From the NCBI RefSeq assembly GCF_003063625.1, contig NZ_CP026604.1:1798001-1862000 (forward strand): a stretch of DNA of 64,000 bases, read 5' to 3'. The stretch comes from Saccharobesus litoralis (lineage in GTDB: Bacteria > Pseudomonadota > Gammaproteobacteria > Enterobacterales > Alteromonadaceae). Below are positions 1 through 8,910 of this stretch, piece by piece; position 1 is the first letter of the stretch, and each line of letters starts with the position of its first letter. The notes below the pieces were generated by a model, which saw only the letters and a list, made by a program, of their open reading frames with translations, did not search any database and was not told the DNA's origin. A program made the position numbers and the translations under genes.

Positions 1-1
1 T

Positions 2-640
2 CGCGTTAAGGTAACGGATCCAGTTCAATCGGCTTACTTAAGCTTATTTGGTAATACGGGTGAACAATCGCGTGCCATGGTGGATCTAAACTTGAAAACC
101 GATGGTTCAACGCAATTGCGCGGTGTTCAATCACGTTTAGTGACTTTTGATAAAAACCAAAGAACTTATGAAAACATTAACTTAGATCAGTCACACACTA
201 AAGGTGAGTGGAACACGATTGAAATGACATGGGACGCAACTAACGCGGTTAATGATACTGCAGATGGTGGTGTTGGTGGTGTTATGCCAATCGTGACTAT
301 GACGATCAATGGTGAAAAAGTCAGTGATGGCGCAGGCGGTAAAATTACTGACGGTGCTTTTGATTCACCTTCTTTTATCTCTAGCAACGTAGTTAATGGC
401 GTGAAAATGCTGGGCTTCAAATGTGGTACGAGTGCTAACGCTAATGCTGGTACATGCGACATTGATGACATCAAAATTTACCAAGATGTTGCCGGCAAAC
501 AGATGATATTTTCTCAATCTTTTGAGAAATCAGATCTCGGTACTGTTGCTAAAGGTGATATTCCAGCAAAAGACGAGGTGGGTCATGACACTGCCAAATA
601 TGGTGACTCGCGCTTAGTGACTGTAGTGGAAGTTAAATAA
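2..640 (+). CDS. C-terminal part of a secreted LamG/concanavalin-like protein (5' end outside window)
   Basis: The reading frame is open from base 2, so the gene begins before the window; the methionine at 77 is internal. About 212 residues are visible. They are rich in Asp, Gly, Asn and Thr and have alternating beta-strand-like segments, with phrases such as GEWNTIEMTWDAT, TMTINGEKV and CDIDDIKIYQDV. These resemble the final strands of LamG/concanavalin-like domains, where ligand-binding or polysaccharide-lyase jelly rolls end in a 'DDIxIY' strand. Two cysteines (FKCGTS and GTCDID) could form a disulfide, which fits an exported protein. It is followed directly by a strong terminator. Catalytic identity cannot be judged from this fragment; a polysaccharide-acting enzyme is plausible from the neighbours but is inference. 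Confidence 0.7.
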   Translation, partial: RVKVTDPVQSAYLSLFGNTGEQSRAMVDLNLKTDGSTQLRGVQSRLVTFDKNQRTYENINLDQSHTKGEWNTIEMTWDATNAVNDTADGGVGGVMPIVTMTINGEKVSDGAGGKITDGAFDSPSFISSNVVNGVKMLGFKCGTSANANAGTCDIDDIKIYQDVAGKQMIFSQSFEKSDLGTVAKGDIPAKDEVGHDTAKYGDSRLVTVVEVK

Positions 641-668
641 AGAAATTTTTTAGTCAAATTTAACGTTA

Positions 669-706
669 AAAGCGCTACTAACGCTTAGTTAGTAGCGCTT
701 TTTTTA
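669..706 (+). terminator. Rho-independent terminator
   Basis: A perfect 12-bp stem (AGCGCTACTAAC paired with GTTAGTAGCGCT) with a 5-nt loop is followed by a run of T. It lies about 30 bases after the stop at 640 and ends that gene. Confidence 0.9.
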
Positions 707-1562
707 TTTATGTTGCTAGTGAAAAGCTGCAAGTGAAATGTCGATACCCTTGTAACTACACTTGTAACTATTCAGTATTTCAAGCTGCAGACTTTAGCCC
801 TTCCTAAAGTTACAAAACAATAAGCCTTTTTGTAGGCAACACTTAGTTTCTCCCTCGCAACTTCTTGCAGCCTTTCTTCTTGATGCAAGTATAAAAAGCT
901 GTGTTTTTATAATTAGTACTGTTTCCAGAAAGAAATGATCAGTTGAATCACTCGCATAATTTACTATCACTCGTGATGTTTTTAACCATATTTAGAGTAA
1001 ACAAACAACTTCAGGCTGAGCTCGCTTAAGGCGCCTACTTTTGGTGTCGAAGTCTTATTACTTTCTAATTTATCGACACTTCGACTGCTTCGCGCTCAGT
1101 GTGAAAGTGATCATCAATGTTTTCAACTAATCAAAATTAAATTGAAAAGGTACTTGCTTTGTACCAAAGCCTCACAAAACCGCGGCTTTTGTGGGTGATC
1201 ATTTATGCTTGCAGAGCCTGCAAACCTTTCTGATCAAAAGAGTAAGAATATAAGAATGTGTTGCAGATAAACCTGAAGTGCTTGCTACACATGCAGGCAC
1301 ACGGCTTCCTGCTTGAGCCTAGAAACACAGTATGTAGCAGCTCTGCTACTATTGTCGGAATGATTTTCTCTCGAGCGTGACTATTCTCAGTAGGCCGCAT
1401 AAATCAAAAGCGAAAGTGTTATTTTTCTGAGCTAGTGAATATATTAATGATTGAAAGACAAGTTAATCCTGCTTGTTTATTCTTACAGGTTTGCTTGGCT
1501 GCCAATTTACTATATCAGTTAATACAAAGGGATATTGCAATGGAAATGGTGTTTTAAGAAAT
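707..1562. other. Long intergenic stretch with modular repeats, no credible gene
   Basis: I see no coding region here; short frames lack a start signal and family resemblance. The space contains parts of two dispersed repeats. One is 'tccagaaagaaatgatcagt' near 925-950, paired with 'aatcaaaattaaattgaaaa' near 1129-1150, and both recur near 30.2-30.4 kb. The other is the TGCTTGCAGAGCCTGCAAAC module near 1206-1225, which recurs near 18.0 and 30.2 kb. Confidence 0.6.
1187..1250. repeat. Dispersed repeat 'GCTTGCAGAGCCTGCAAACC', copy 1
   Basis: The core TGCTTGCAGAGCCTGCAAAC carries a self-complementary part (TTGCAG-AGC-CTGCAA) and is preceded by 'tttgtgggtga'. The same arrangement occurs at 18021-18083 and 30154-30212. 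All copies are intergenic. Confidence 0.75.
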
Positions 1563-1590
1563 GAAAAACCCCATGCAAGCATGGGGTTTG
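1563..1590 (-). terminator. Terminator of the first TonB receptor gene
   Basis: AAACCCCATGC and GCATGGGGTTT form an 11-bp stem with a 2-nt centre. Read on the minus strand it ends in a run of T, about 45 bases beyond the stop of the receptor gene. Confidence 0.8.
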
Positions 1591-1634
1591 GTTGTTACTC
1601 AGATTAACCGTTTAAGGTTACTTACAAACATACA

Positions 1635-4600
1635 TTAGAATTTGTAGTTAAATGACGCTTTGTAAATACGTCCGTTGTAAGTTAACTGGTGTATTGCACG
1701 GTCGTCGTCACCATAGTGCGAAGTGACCACTTCATCTGTTAAGTTAAAGGCTTGGAAGTATACCTTCATATTCTCGTTAATTTTGTAAGAACTTGAGAAA
1801 TCAAGGCGACCTTTCGCTGCAATTGTTCTATCTAACGTACCTAAGAAACTATTTGCACCAGAAGTCGTTTGGTCATCACGCCAGTTATAAGCAAAACGTA
1901 CACTTATGTCTTCATCTTCCCAATAAGTAATGATGTTATAAGACTCTGGTGATACGCGAGAAAGTAGGGTCTCACTACCAGATTGTCTTAGTTTAGTGTA
2001 GTTAAACACGCCACCAAAACCATTCCAAGGGTAAGGTAAAAAGTCTAGGTTTTGCTGAATTGCTAATTCAAAACCTTCTACTTTAAGTTCTTCGTCAACA
2101 TTGATAGAACGCTCAATGTTAACGTCGCGGTTAAATGACTCACCTTCAGTCTCACCTTCTGCTGGTGGTAATGTTGTAACAGCAATTTCTTCACAAGTAT
2201 AGTTTGTAGCATCCCCTACACGATGGAAACTATCACCTAAGAACTCATTAACAATTGGATCAGAGCCATCATCTGGGCAATAGCCTTTTTCGGTTTTAAA
2301 TAGATTGCTAATATTTTTCTGGAAGTAACCAATCGAAATAGCACTACCTTCACGGTTATACCATTCTAGTGATAAATCAAAGTTATCCGCTTCATATGGT
2401 TTTAAGGTTGCGCTTGGTAATTCAAGATCGATCTTTCTCTCAGCTGGAATGAAGCTAGGAGATGGAATTTGCTTGTTGATATTAGGTCTTACAATACCTT
2501 CGTAATATGCAGTACGTAAGATGATATCTTCAGTTAATTCCAAAGAGATGTTAGCCATAGGTAAAGTATTGCTGTAATCATCTTTAAAGGTGTATGGTGT
2601 ATTACTGCCTAGCTCAAAGCCGTCAAACGTATTTTCAGTTTTAACATAACGCACACCAAAATTACCTGAGTAGCTCATATCTAACGGTAAATCACCGGCA
2701 AAGTCTGTGGTCGCGTAAAACGCGGTTAATTCCTGTTTGACATCATAGTTGGTACTAACTAACCAGCCGTGACCATTACCTCTGGCTCTATCCCAGAAAC
2801 CCGCGCGGTTCATGGTTAGGGTCGGTTGCACTTCTACGCCATTCTTGCGTAATACTTTTGTTGGGTCTGTTTCTATGCCATTTTGAAATGCGGCAATAGC
2901 GAGGTCATTATCTAATGTTACCCAACCACTGTTATGGTCAAATGTGCCACCAATTTTACCGTTAAAGAATGCTGACTGGTGTGCTGAAAGGGGCTGATTT
3001 GATAAGTATGATGAACCAAAGTTAGAAGCATCAATACCGCCTAGCCCGTTAACTTTATCGATACTTTCAGTGTCTTCAACTTGATATCGTGTACCAAATT
3101 TAATTGAATCAAAACGCAACGCATCACTAAAGCTTAAATCTAGGAAACGTTGAGAATTAAATTCAAAGCTATCCAACGTCGACTTTAAGTCACGAGTACG
3201 ACCATTAAGATAGGTAGAAAGGTTACGATTTTGGTTTTGCGGATCTCGAACTGACAGTAAGTTTTCATCAATGCGAGGATCACGCCACGCTAAGTCATCG
3301 ACTACATAGTCTATATATGGCTCATAAACTTGTACGCCATCTAGCTTACCGTCATCGAGGCGCTCAACTCGGATTTTGTCTAAATCGCCACCACCCGTAT
3401 TGATATAGGCATTAAAACCAGTTTGTGCATTACTGGCTTTATTATCACCGCGGGCACGATAACCCAAACCAATATTAGTAAATTCATTTGACGCTTTCGA
3501 AGAAACGATTTGTGCATCAAAATTCCAATCGCCTACTGCATAGTCAGCATATAAAATGACACCTTGTGTTTTCTCTTCGAAGGTGGTTTTGCGGTTTTCA
3601 TGCTGTAAGTGACCGTTTGTGAAAGATATAGCAGGGGCGATATAGGCATCAGCACCCGTGCCATCTGTAGCTGTATTCACGTAAAAGAACGGCTCTACAT
3701 CCATATCTAATGTAACTTCACTGCCAAACCAGTCATTTTTTGGGTTAGTTTTATGTAAGCCGGATTCAAAGTTTGTCACTTCTTTAGTACCGTCATCAAG
3801 CACACGTTGTGATTTTAACAAGTGAGCTCCAACCTTGAAATTGTCACTAATACGGTATTCAAGGTTACCCGCAAATGAATAGCGATCACCTACACTGTAT
3901 TGCGTCACATTTTTCGCTTTTTGTGGAACGCGTAGTACTGCATCAGATGGTACATTCCATTTTTCACGATATTGATCAACGTTAGTTGAACGTTCATGGA
4001 CAATTTTGGTGATATTGCCATCGGCATCTTTTTTCTCTTCAATAAAGTCATCCGCATCGGTATAGTCAATAATGTCGAATGTATCGCGGCGGAATTCTTG
4101 CTTTGAATGGCTAAATTTAAAACCAACGGCTAGCTTGTCTTCAATTAAGTGCTTAACCCCCGAAAGCTTAATGTTAGGGTTAGTGGCTTCAGGTAGTGCT
4201 TCGTAGCTTGCACCAACACTGATATTGAATAAACCGTCTTTTTTCGATAATGCTTGTTGTAATTGCATATCAACCACACCAGCAACACCACCTTCTTGCA
4301 GGTCAGCTGTAGGAGATTTAACAACCGTTACCCCGTCGAAGATACCTGATTCGAATGCTGAAAATGGGTTAGGAGCACCAACTTCATGGCCTGCTGCGGC
4401 AGTGGGCGTAGCAAAAGATTGACCAAACGCTGTTGTTTTAACAAAACCACTGCTTAAGCCACGTAAACTAATGGTTGATTGGCGACCTTCTGTTTCTGAG
4501 TTTAACTGAATACCCGGTAAAGCTTGTAATGCTTCACCTAAATCTAATGCGGGCAAAGCTTCCATATCTGTTGCTGAGATCGCGTCAACAATTGAAGTTG

Positions 4601-4796
4601 CTTCACGCTTTACATGTAATGCTTGTTCTAATGAACCACGTACGCCTGAAACTTCAATGACTTCTGTTTCTTCTTCTGCTGCTAAAACCGTAGGTGATGC
4701 CAAGGCAACCATTAAACCTGCTGCGCTGCCGACGAGTATGTCTTTGGTTGCATATTTACGCGATAAGATTGCGCGAGTAATTCGTGTCTTTTGCAT
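1635..4796 (-). CDS. TonB-dependent outer-membrane receptor
   Basis: A 1053-residue outer-membrane active transporter, most likely for oligosaccharides. A signal peptide (hydrophobic segment about 19-38, ending VLAAEEE) is followed by a TonB-box-like EVIEVSGVRGSLEQAL at about 45-60. The plug domain follows, with DLGEALQALPGIQLN at about 85-99 and ISLRGLSSGFV at about 108-118. The rest is a long barrel ending in the aromatic terminus YKASFNYKF. This plug wording is typical of the large TonB receptors of Caulobacter and alteromonad type that import plant and algal glycans. It is divergent from the ulvan-lyase-like gene at 5.5 kb across a 700-base promoter region, so it probably imports the products of that lyase; the substrate is inferred. 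A terminator at 1563-1590 makes it monocistronic. Confidence 0.93.
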   Translation of the reverse strand: MQKTRITRAILSRKYATKDILVGSAAGLMVALASPTVLAAEEETEVIEVSGVRGSLEQALHVKREATSIVDAISATDMEALPALDLGEALQALPGIQLNSETEGRQSTISLRGLSSGFVKTTAFGQSFATPTAAAGHEVGAPNPFSAFESGIFDGVTVVKSPTADLQEGGVAGVVDMQLQQALSKKDGLFNISVGASYEALPEATNPNIKLSGVKHLIEDKLAVGFKFSHSKQEFRRDTFDIIDYTDADDFIEEKKDADGNITKIVHERSTNVDQYREKWNVPSDAVLRVPQKAKNVTQYSVGDRYSFAGNLEYRISDNFKVGAHLLKSQRVLDDGTKEVTNFESGLHKTNPKNDWFGSEVTLDMDVEPFFYVNTATDGTGADAYIAPAISFTNGHLQHENRKTTFEEKTQGVILYADYAVGDWNFDAQIVSSKASNEFTNIGLGYRARGDNKASNAQTGFNAYINTGGGDLDKIRVERLDDGKLDGVQVYEPYIDYVVDDLAWRDPRIDENLLSVRDPQNQNRNLSTYLNGRTRDLKSTLDSFEFNSQRFLDLSFSDALRFDSIKFGTRYQVEDTESIDKVNGLGGIDASNFGSSYLSNQPLSAHQSAFFNGKIGGTFDHNSGWVTLDNDLAIAAFQNGIETDPTKVLRKNGVEVQPTLTMNRAGFWDRARGNGHGWLVSTNYDVKQELTAFYATTDFAGDLPLDMSYSGNFGVRYVKTENTFDGFELGSNTPYTFKDDYSNTLPMANISLELTEDIILRTAYYEGIVRPNINKQIPSPSFIPAERKIDLELPSATLKPYEADNFDLSLEWYNREGSAISIGYFQKNISNLFKTEKGYCPDDGSDPIVNEFLGDSFHRVGDATNYTCEEIAVTTLPPAEGETEGESFNRDVNIERSINVDEELKVEGFELAIQQNLDFLPYPWNGFGGVFNYTKLRQSGSETLLSRVSPESYNIITYWEDEDISVRFAYNWRDDQTTSGANSFLGTLDRTIAAKGRLDFSSSYKINENMKVYFQAFNLTDEVVTSHYGDDDRAIHQLTYNGRIYKASFNYKF

Positions 4797-5499
4797 GTCT
4801 TTTCTCTCTAAATTGCTTTTTATTATGATTATTTCTGTTAATTAATGAGTCATGACTAGTCATGTGGGGTCAATGATACACTCATAGAAATCATTATCAA
4901 TCATGAAATGTAATAAAACTTAGCTTTTGTTATATCTTTTTTTAACATTTATCAAACAAGTGATTACTTTTGTTTATTACATGCTGGGTTATTTGCTGAT
5001 TTATGAAAAAATATAGTCAAAAAAATCAAATTTTCATGTTTATTTAACGGTTTTCTTTTTATTTAGGTTGGTCCAATTCATTTTAAAATGAGTTTGTAAG
5101 TAAAATTAGAATAGATTTTTCAGTGTTATTTTGATTTTAAGTTGCTGATATATAGGTATTAATTTCCATCTTGTTGATCTTTGTTTATCATTTTTCTATG
5201 AGTTTGAACCTTGTCATAGCGCTTTATAGACTATTTAATTATGCTTGAAATCTATCTTAGCGTTTTGCGTTACTTAATATTGGTTAACTGACGTTGCGAG
5301 CAGATATGTCTTACACGTTACAAGGCTAGTTGCGTGGCTTGGCGCCTATATTGTAAGTATGAACGAGAGATGTTACAGGTAACAAATGTTAACATTTAGT
5401 AATATCTCCAGTGATTGAAAATGATTGTAAAAGGTGTGTTTGTGAATATAATGCAACAAACTTAAACATAACGTGTTTTAATTTAGATTAAATACACAA
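4797..5499. promoter_or_regulatory. Divergent intergenic region between TonB receptor and BNR lyase
   Basis: About 700 AT-rich bases separate two divergent starts, with no credible gene inside. A small palindrome TTGGTCCAA lies at about 5068-5076 and ATGACTAGTCAT at about 4850-4861. Either could be an operator, but I cannot assign a regulator or mark the promoters with confidence. Confidence 0.5.
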
Positions 5500-6957
5500 A
5501 TGATTAGTGAGTTGTGTAACATGCTGACTTCTTTATTGTTCCCTCTATATTCTTGTCTATCATTTCGTCTTTTCTATTCACGATTAGTTGATTGGGTGAA
5601 ATTGGCAGTATTGTTTTGCTCTCTGTTGCTGGCGAATGCAAATATGGCTGTTGCTAATCCTGCTGCCGCGCCTTCCGCTAAGGTAAATAGTCTTGCCATG
5701 GATTTTGTTTGGTCTGGTCATCGAATTAAGCCTTATTTATTAACCAAAGGTAACAATCAGTTTGTCGCCTATTTTGATGCGAACAGACAAATGACAATTG
5801 CACAGCGTGAAATAGGGCGTCCTTGGCGTTACTACAAGGTTGATAGCTGGCTCGGGTGGGATAGCCATAATTATGTGACCTTGGAGTTAGATAAAGCAGG
5901 CCATATTCATGTGATGGGTAATATGCATGGCGACGCGATGGAGTATTTTCGAAGTAGTCGCCCTTTAGATGTTAGATCATTGCAACGTGTACCCATGATG
6001 GTTGACCAAAGTGTCGAATTACGCATGACTTATCCAATATTCCTGCTTAATAACCACAATGAGCTAGTGGTTAAATATCGCGACGGCGGTAGTGGTAACG
6101 GCAACGAAATTTACAATATTTATAACACTGAGACTAAACAGTGGCGCCGCTTACACCGCAACCAATTTTTAGATGGTGAAGGTAAAATGAGCGGTTACTT
6201 TGAAGGGCCGATCCGCGATGCTAATGGTCGTTTTCATTTAATCTGGGTATGGCGTAATACCCCTAATGCCGCGACTAATCATAGTTTGTCTTACGCAATG
6301 AGTGATGATTTGATCCATTGGCAAGACTCTAATGGTAAGCCTATTGCATTACCTTTAACTTTAGATAAAACAGAAGTGGTTGATCCCGTTCCCGCATTTG
6401 GTGGCATGATCAATGGTAATGTTAAGCTAGGTTTTGACCATAACAACCAACCCGTGATTGTTTATCATAAATATGATCAGCAAGGCTTCACGCAAATTTA
6501 CTTGGCTCGAAAATCAGGTAAAACTTGGCAAAGCCACAAGATCAGTCAATGGCAAGGTTTTCGCTGGGACTTTAGTGGCCATGGTTCGTTAGGGCGTTTT
6601 CAAGTTAAACCTTATGCGCCTGTTGCCATTGATAATAATCAGCTAGCCATCACTGTACGTCGTTTAGATTCCGTTAAACGTTTTATTGTTAATGGCGACA
6701 CACTTGAAACCATTCGCGTTGAGAATGGTTCGCTGTACCCACCAGAAATTTTAGCTAAAACGCAAGTTGCCAACCAACACTTGTTGCAAGCCAATACGTT
6801 AGCGTTGGAACATCACGTATTTGTCGGAAAAGGCGATTTGAGCCCGAGCGGTGGTCAATATTATTTATCTTGGTATAGCCAACCCGGAAATCGTGACAGA
6901 GCTCATGCTGTGATTTCACCAGCGAGTGTGTTGTCGCTGCATGAAGTGAAACAATAG
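5500..6957 (+). CDS. Secreted BNR-repeat (BNR_4) polysaccharide lyase, ulvan-lyase PL24/PL25 type
   Basis: Predicted to cleave the rhamnose-uronate bond of ulvan by beta-elimination outside the cell. From this start it is 485 residues. The long N-terminus is unusual, and an in-frame GTG at 5596 would give a cleaner signal peptide (KLAVLFCSLLLANANMAVA). The mature part has propeller-type repeats of the 'DANGRFHLIWVWR' and 'DKAGHIHVMGN' form. Histidines and tyrosines stand in the style of BNR_4 lyases (SHNYVTLEL, GNMHGD, YHKYDQQGFTQIYLA). Length and pattern suit the seven-bladed PL24/PL25 ulvan lyases. The neighbouring rhamnose and uronate pathways support the assignment. It is divergent from a TonB receptor and precedes FBPase. 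Family-level identity is fairly sure; the exact PL family and substrate are inference. Confidence 0.7.
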   Translation: MISELCNMLTSLLFPLYSCLSFRLFYSRLVDWVKLAVLFCSLLLANANMAVANPAAAPSAKVNSLAMDFVWSGHRIKPYLLTKGNNQFVAYFDANRQMTIAQREIGRPWRYYKVDSWLGWDSHNYVTLELDKAGHIHVMGNMHGDAMEYFRSSRPLDVRSLQRVPMMVDQSVELRMTYPIFLLNNHNELVVKYRDGGSGNGNEIYNIYNTETKQWRRLHRNQFLDGEGKMSGYFEGPIRDANGRFHLIWVWRNTPNAATNHSLSYAMSDDLIHWQDSNGKPIALPLTLDKTEVVDPVPAFGGMINGNVKLGFDHNNQPVIVYHKYDQQGFTQIYLARKSGKTWQSHKISQWQGFRWDFSGHGSLGRFQVKPYAPVAIDNNQLAITVRRLDSVKRFIVNGDTLETIRVENGSLYPPEILAKTQVANQHLLQANTLALEHHVFVGKGDLSPSGGQYYLSWYSQPGNRDRAHAVISPASVLSLHEVKQ

Positions 6958-7117
6958 TAAAGGTCGCTATTGTTTGGTTTGTCAGACAATGTCTTGCCAA
7001 AGTCCGCTGTAAGTTTGCGGACTTGTACTAAGAAAATATTAATCATTTACAACCAGACTTTTTATAGGCTGCCTAACTGGCGGCTTATCCTCCCTCAATT
7101 GCAGTAAAGGTAAAATT

Positions 7118-8080
7118 ATGAAACGACTTATCCCCGTGCTAAAGCAAGACGGAGTCTCAATTGATTTAATTATGTTGATCCGTACGGTATTAGCTGCATC
7201 AAAAGAGATCTCTTTTCGTGTCAGTCAAGGCGCTTTAGCCGGTGTGCTAGGTTCAACACTTGATGAAAACATCCAAGGAGAAGTACAAAAGAAATTAGAT
7301 GTGTTGGCCAATCAGTTAATAAAAGACATGTTATTGGCTGATGATTCTGTACGTGCTATTGCCTCGGAAGAAGAAGACCACGTGGTTGGCGGCAACCCGC
7401 AAGGTCAATATATAGTAGCGTTTGATCCATTAGACGGTTCTTCCAATATCGATATTAATGGTCAAATAGGCACTATTTTTACCATATATAAAGCCCGAGA
7501 TGATGTGCCGCATGACAGCGATTTACAGTTTTCACAAAAAGGCGCTGATCAGCTTTGTGCCGGTTATGTTTTGTATGGCGCCTCTACTTTATTGGTTATG
7601 TCTACCGGTGGTCCTACTCGTTGCTTTACCTTAGACCAAACTCACGGCGGTTATTTACTGACGCAACAGACTATGAGGGTTCCAGAAAAAAGAAATGAAT
7701 TTGCTGCCAATATGGCAAACTATCGATACTGGAATGATGCCAACCGTCAGTTTTTTGCGGATGTTACCCATCAAGATGAAAAGTATGACAAGTCATCAAT
7801 GCGCTGGAACGCAGCTATGGTCGGTGATGTCCATCGCGTTTTAAGCCGCGGCGGTGTATTTATCTACCCAGGAGATAAACGAGCAGGGGTTGAAAATGGT
7901 AAAATCCGTTTATTGTATGAAGCAAATCCACTGGCCATGCTGGTCGAAAATGCCGGCGGACTTGCACTGTCCAATGGTCAATCTATATTGCAGATAGCGC
8001 CGACGTCTTTGCATCAAAGAGTGCCAATTGCTATGGGCTCTAAGTTGAATGTTGAGCTATACACAGCAGCGACCACTTAG
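7118..8080 (+). CDS. fbp: Fructose-1,6-bisphosphatase class 1
   Basis: Hydrolyses fructose-1,6-bisphosphate to fructose-6-phosphate, the committed gluconeogenic step in the cytoplasm. The 320-residue protein is of usual length and has the class 1 signature: EEEDHV at about 86-91 followed by the metal-binding FDPLDGSSNID at about 107-117, and a C-terminal AGVENGKIRLLYEANPLAM segment for sugar phosphate binding. The start at 7118 has an AAGGT ribosome site. Its place beside a lyase and the rhamnose genes makes sense because rhamnose and uronates enter metabolism as triose or pentose phosphates, so growth on them needs hexose made by gluconeogenesis. It may be a second, locus-specific copy in addition to a housekeeping one; that needs the rest of the genome. 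A tandem repeat array begins 16 bases after its stop. Confidence 0.93.
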   Translation: MKRLIPVLKQDGVSIDLIMLIRTVLAASKEISFRVSQGALAGVLGSTLDENIQGEVQKKLDVLANQLIKDMLLADDSVRAIASEEEDHVVGGNPQGQYIVAFDPLDGSSNIDINGQIGTIFTIYKARDDVPHDSDLQFSQKGADQLCAGYVLYGASTLLVMSTGGPTRCFTLDQTHGGYLLTQQTMRVPEKRNEFAANMANYRYWNDANRQFFADVTHQDEKYDKSSMRWNAAMVGDVHRVLSRGGVFIYPGDKRAGVENGKIRLLYEANPLAMLVENAGGLALSNGQSILQIAPTSLHQRVPIAMGSKLNVELYTAATT

Positions 8081-8095
8081 CATGATTAATATCAA

Positions 8096-8334
8096 TTGTC
8101 GGGCCGAATTTATTTCGGCTAGCACAAGATTTGGCGATGTAAAATCGCCCCTGCAATCACCTATATTACAAAAAGAAAGTTTTATTGTAGGGCTGGCTTT
8201 ATGCCAGCTAACACAAGGTTTGTCGATGTAAAATCGACTCTGCAATCACCTATATTTCAATAAGAATGTTTTATTGTAGGGCAGGCTTTATGCCAGCTAG
8301 CACAAGGTTTGTCGATGTAAAATCAACCCTACAA
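8096..8334. repeat. Three tandem copies of an 89-bp palindromic unit
   Basis: Units begin TTGTCGGG (8096), TTGTAGGG (8185) and TTGTAGGG (8274), exactly 89 bp apart; the third ends CCCTACAA at 8334. Each holds two small hairpins: GCCGAA-TTTA-TTCGGC (GCTGGC-TTTAT-GCCAGC in copy 2) and GTCGAT-GTAAA-ATCGAC. They are joined by the constant 'AGCACAAGGTTTG'. The stems keep pairing while their sequence changes between copies. A single further copy lies at 14431-14490. Confidence 0.85.
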
Positions 8335-8798
8335 GTTAGCAAATGGATATAAATTTAACCCTTCATAACTTGAAAGTTGAAGTACTTGCTAGATCATCCT
8401 GTGCACTGACCTCAAGCTCCCAACAAATTAAACTCCATACAAGAATGCGAAATTCATATTAACAGGGTTGGCTTAAATGGCAGATTTTGAGCGTTTTGTT
8501 CGTTAACCTTGTTATCCAACCTGAATATCTTCAATTGTTACCCTGAACCATAATGGTACTAAGCTGTTCCAGTCATAAAATGGAAAACAAACGTCTTTAT
8601 TTATCAATATAAGAAGGTATCAGTCAAAATTATTCTAACTATAATAAAACCAATCACTTATCGATATAAGCCTGGAATTTAGTTTTAAATCCTTAAATAT
8701 CTATTTAAATCAGTAGTTTATACTGGTTGTTTAATATGTGTTTTTATTTTGTTATATCATTTTTTTCATTTTGTGTGATTGGTATTGATTAATTGTGC
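8335..8798. other. AT-rich intergenic region upstream of the rhamnose cluster
   Basis: About 460 bases without a credible gene. It lies between the 89-bp repeat array and the rhamnose promoter and probably holds regulatory sites. 'GATTGGTATTGATTAATTG' at about 8777-8795, just before the -35 box, is a possible operator, but I cannot name its regulator. Confidence 0.5.
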
Positions 8799-8826
8799 TT
8801 GACTGTGTTTGTTTGGGCGTTACTAT
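8799..8826 (+). promoter_or_regulatory. Sigma-70-type promoter of the rhamnose cluster
   Basis: TTGACT at 8799-8804 and TACTAT at 8821-8826 are separated by 16 bases, about 85 bases ahead of the chosen start at 8911. This is read from sequence only. Confidence 0.55.
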
Positions 8827-8910
8827 TAGGGCATTATTTAATCGTAAATCGTTATATTTCATTTTAAACACAGATTGTTGTTAGACATCACGAGTTGGAG
8901 AAGAAGGCCA

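Noticed and set aside
1203-1400. Minus-strand 65-residue frame in the intergenic space
   Set aside because: It lies over dispersed repeat sequence, has no ribosome site and has an unnatural Cys/His/Arg composition.
8096-8334. CRISPR-like array (regular 89-bp spacing)
   Set aside because: The whole unit is repeated, with no unique spacers, only three copies, internal hairpins and no cas genes.
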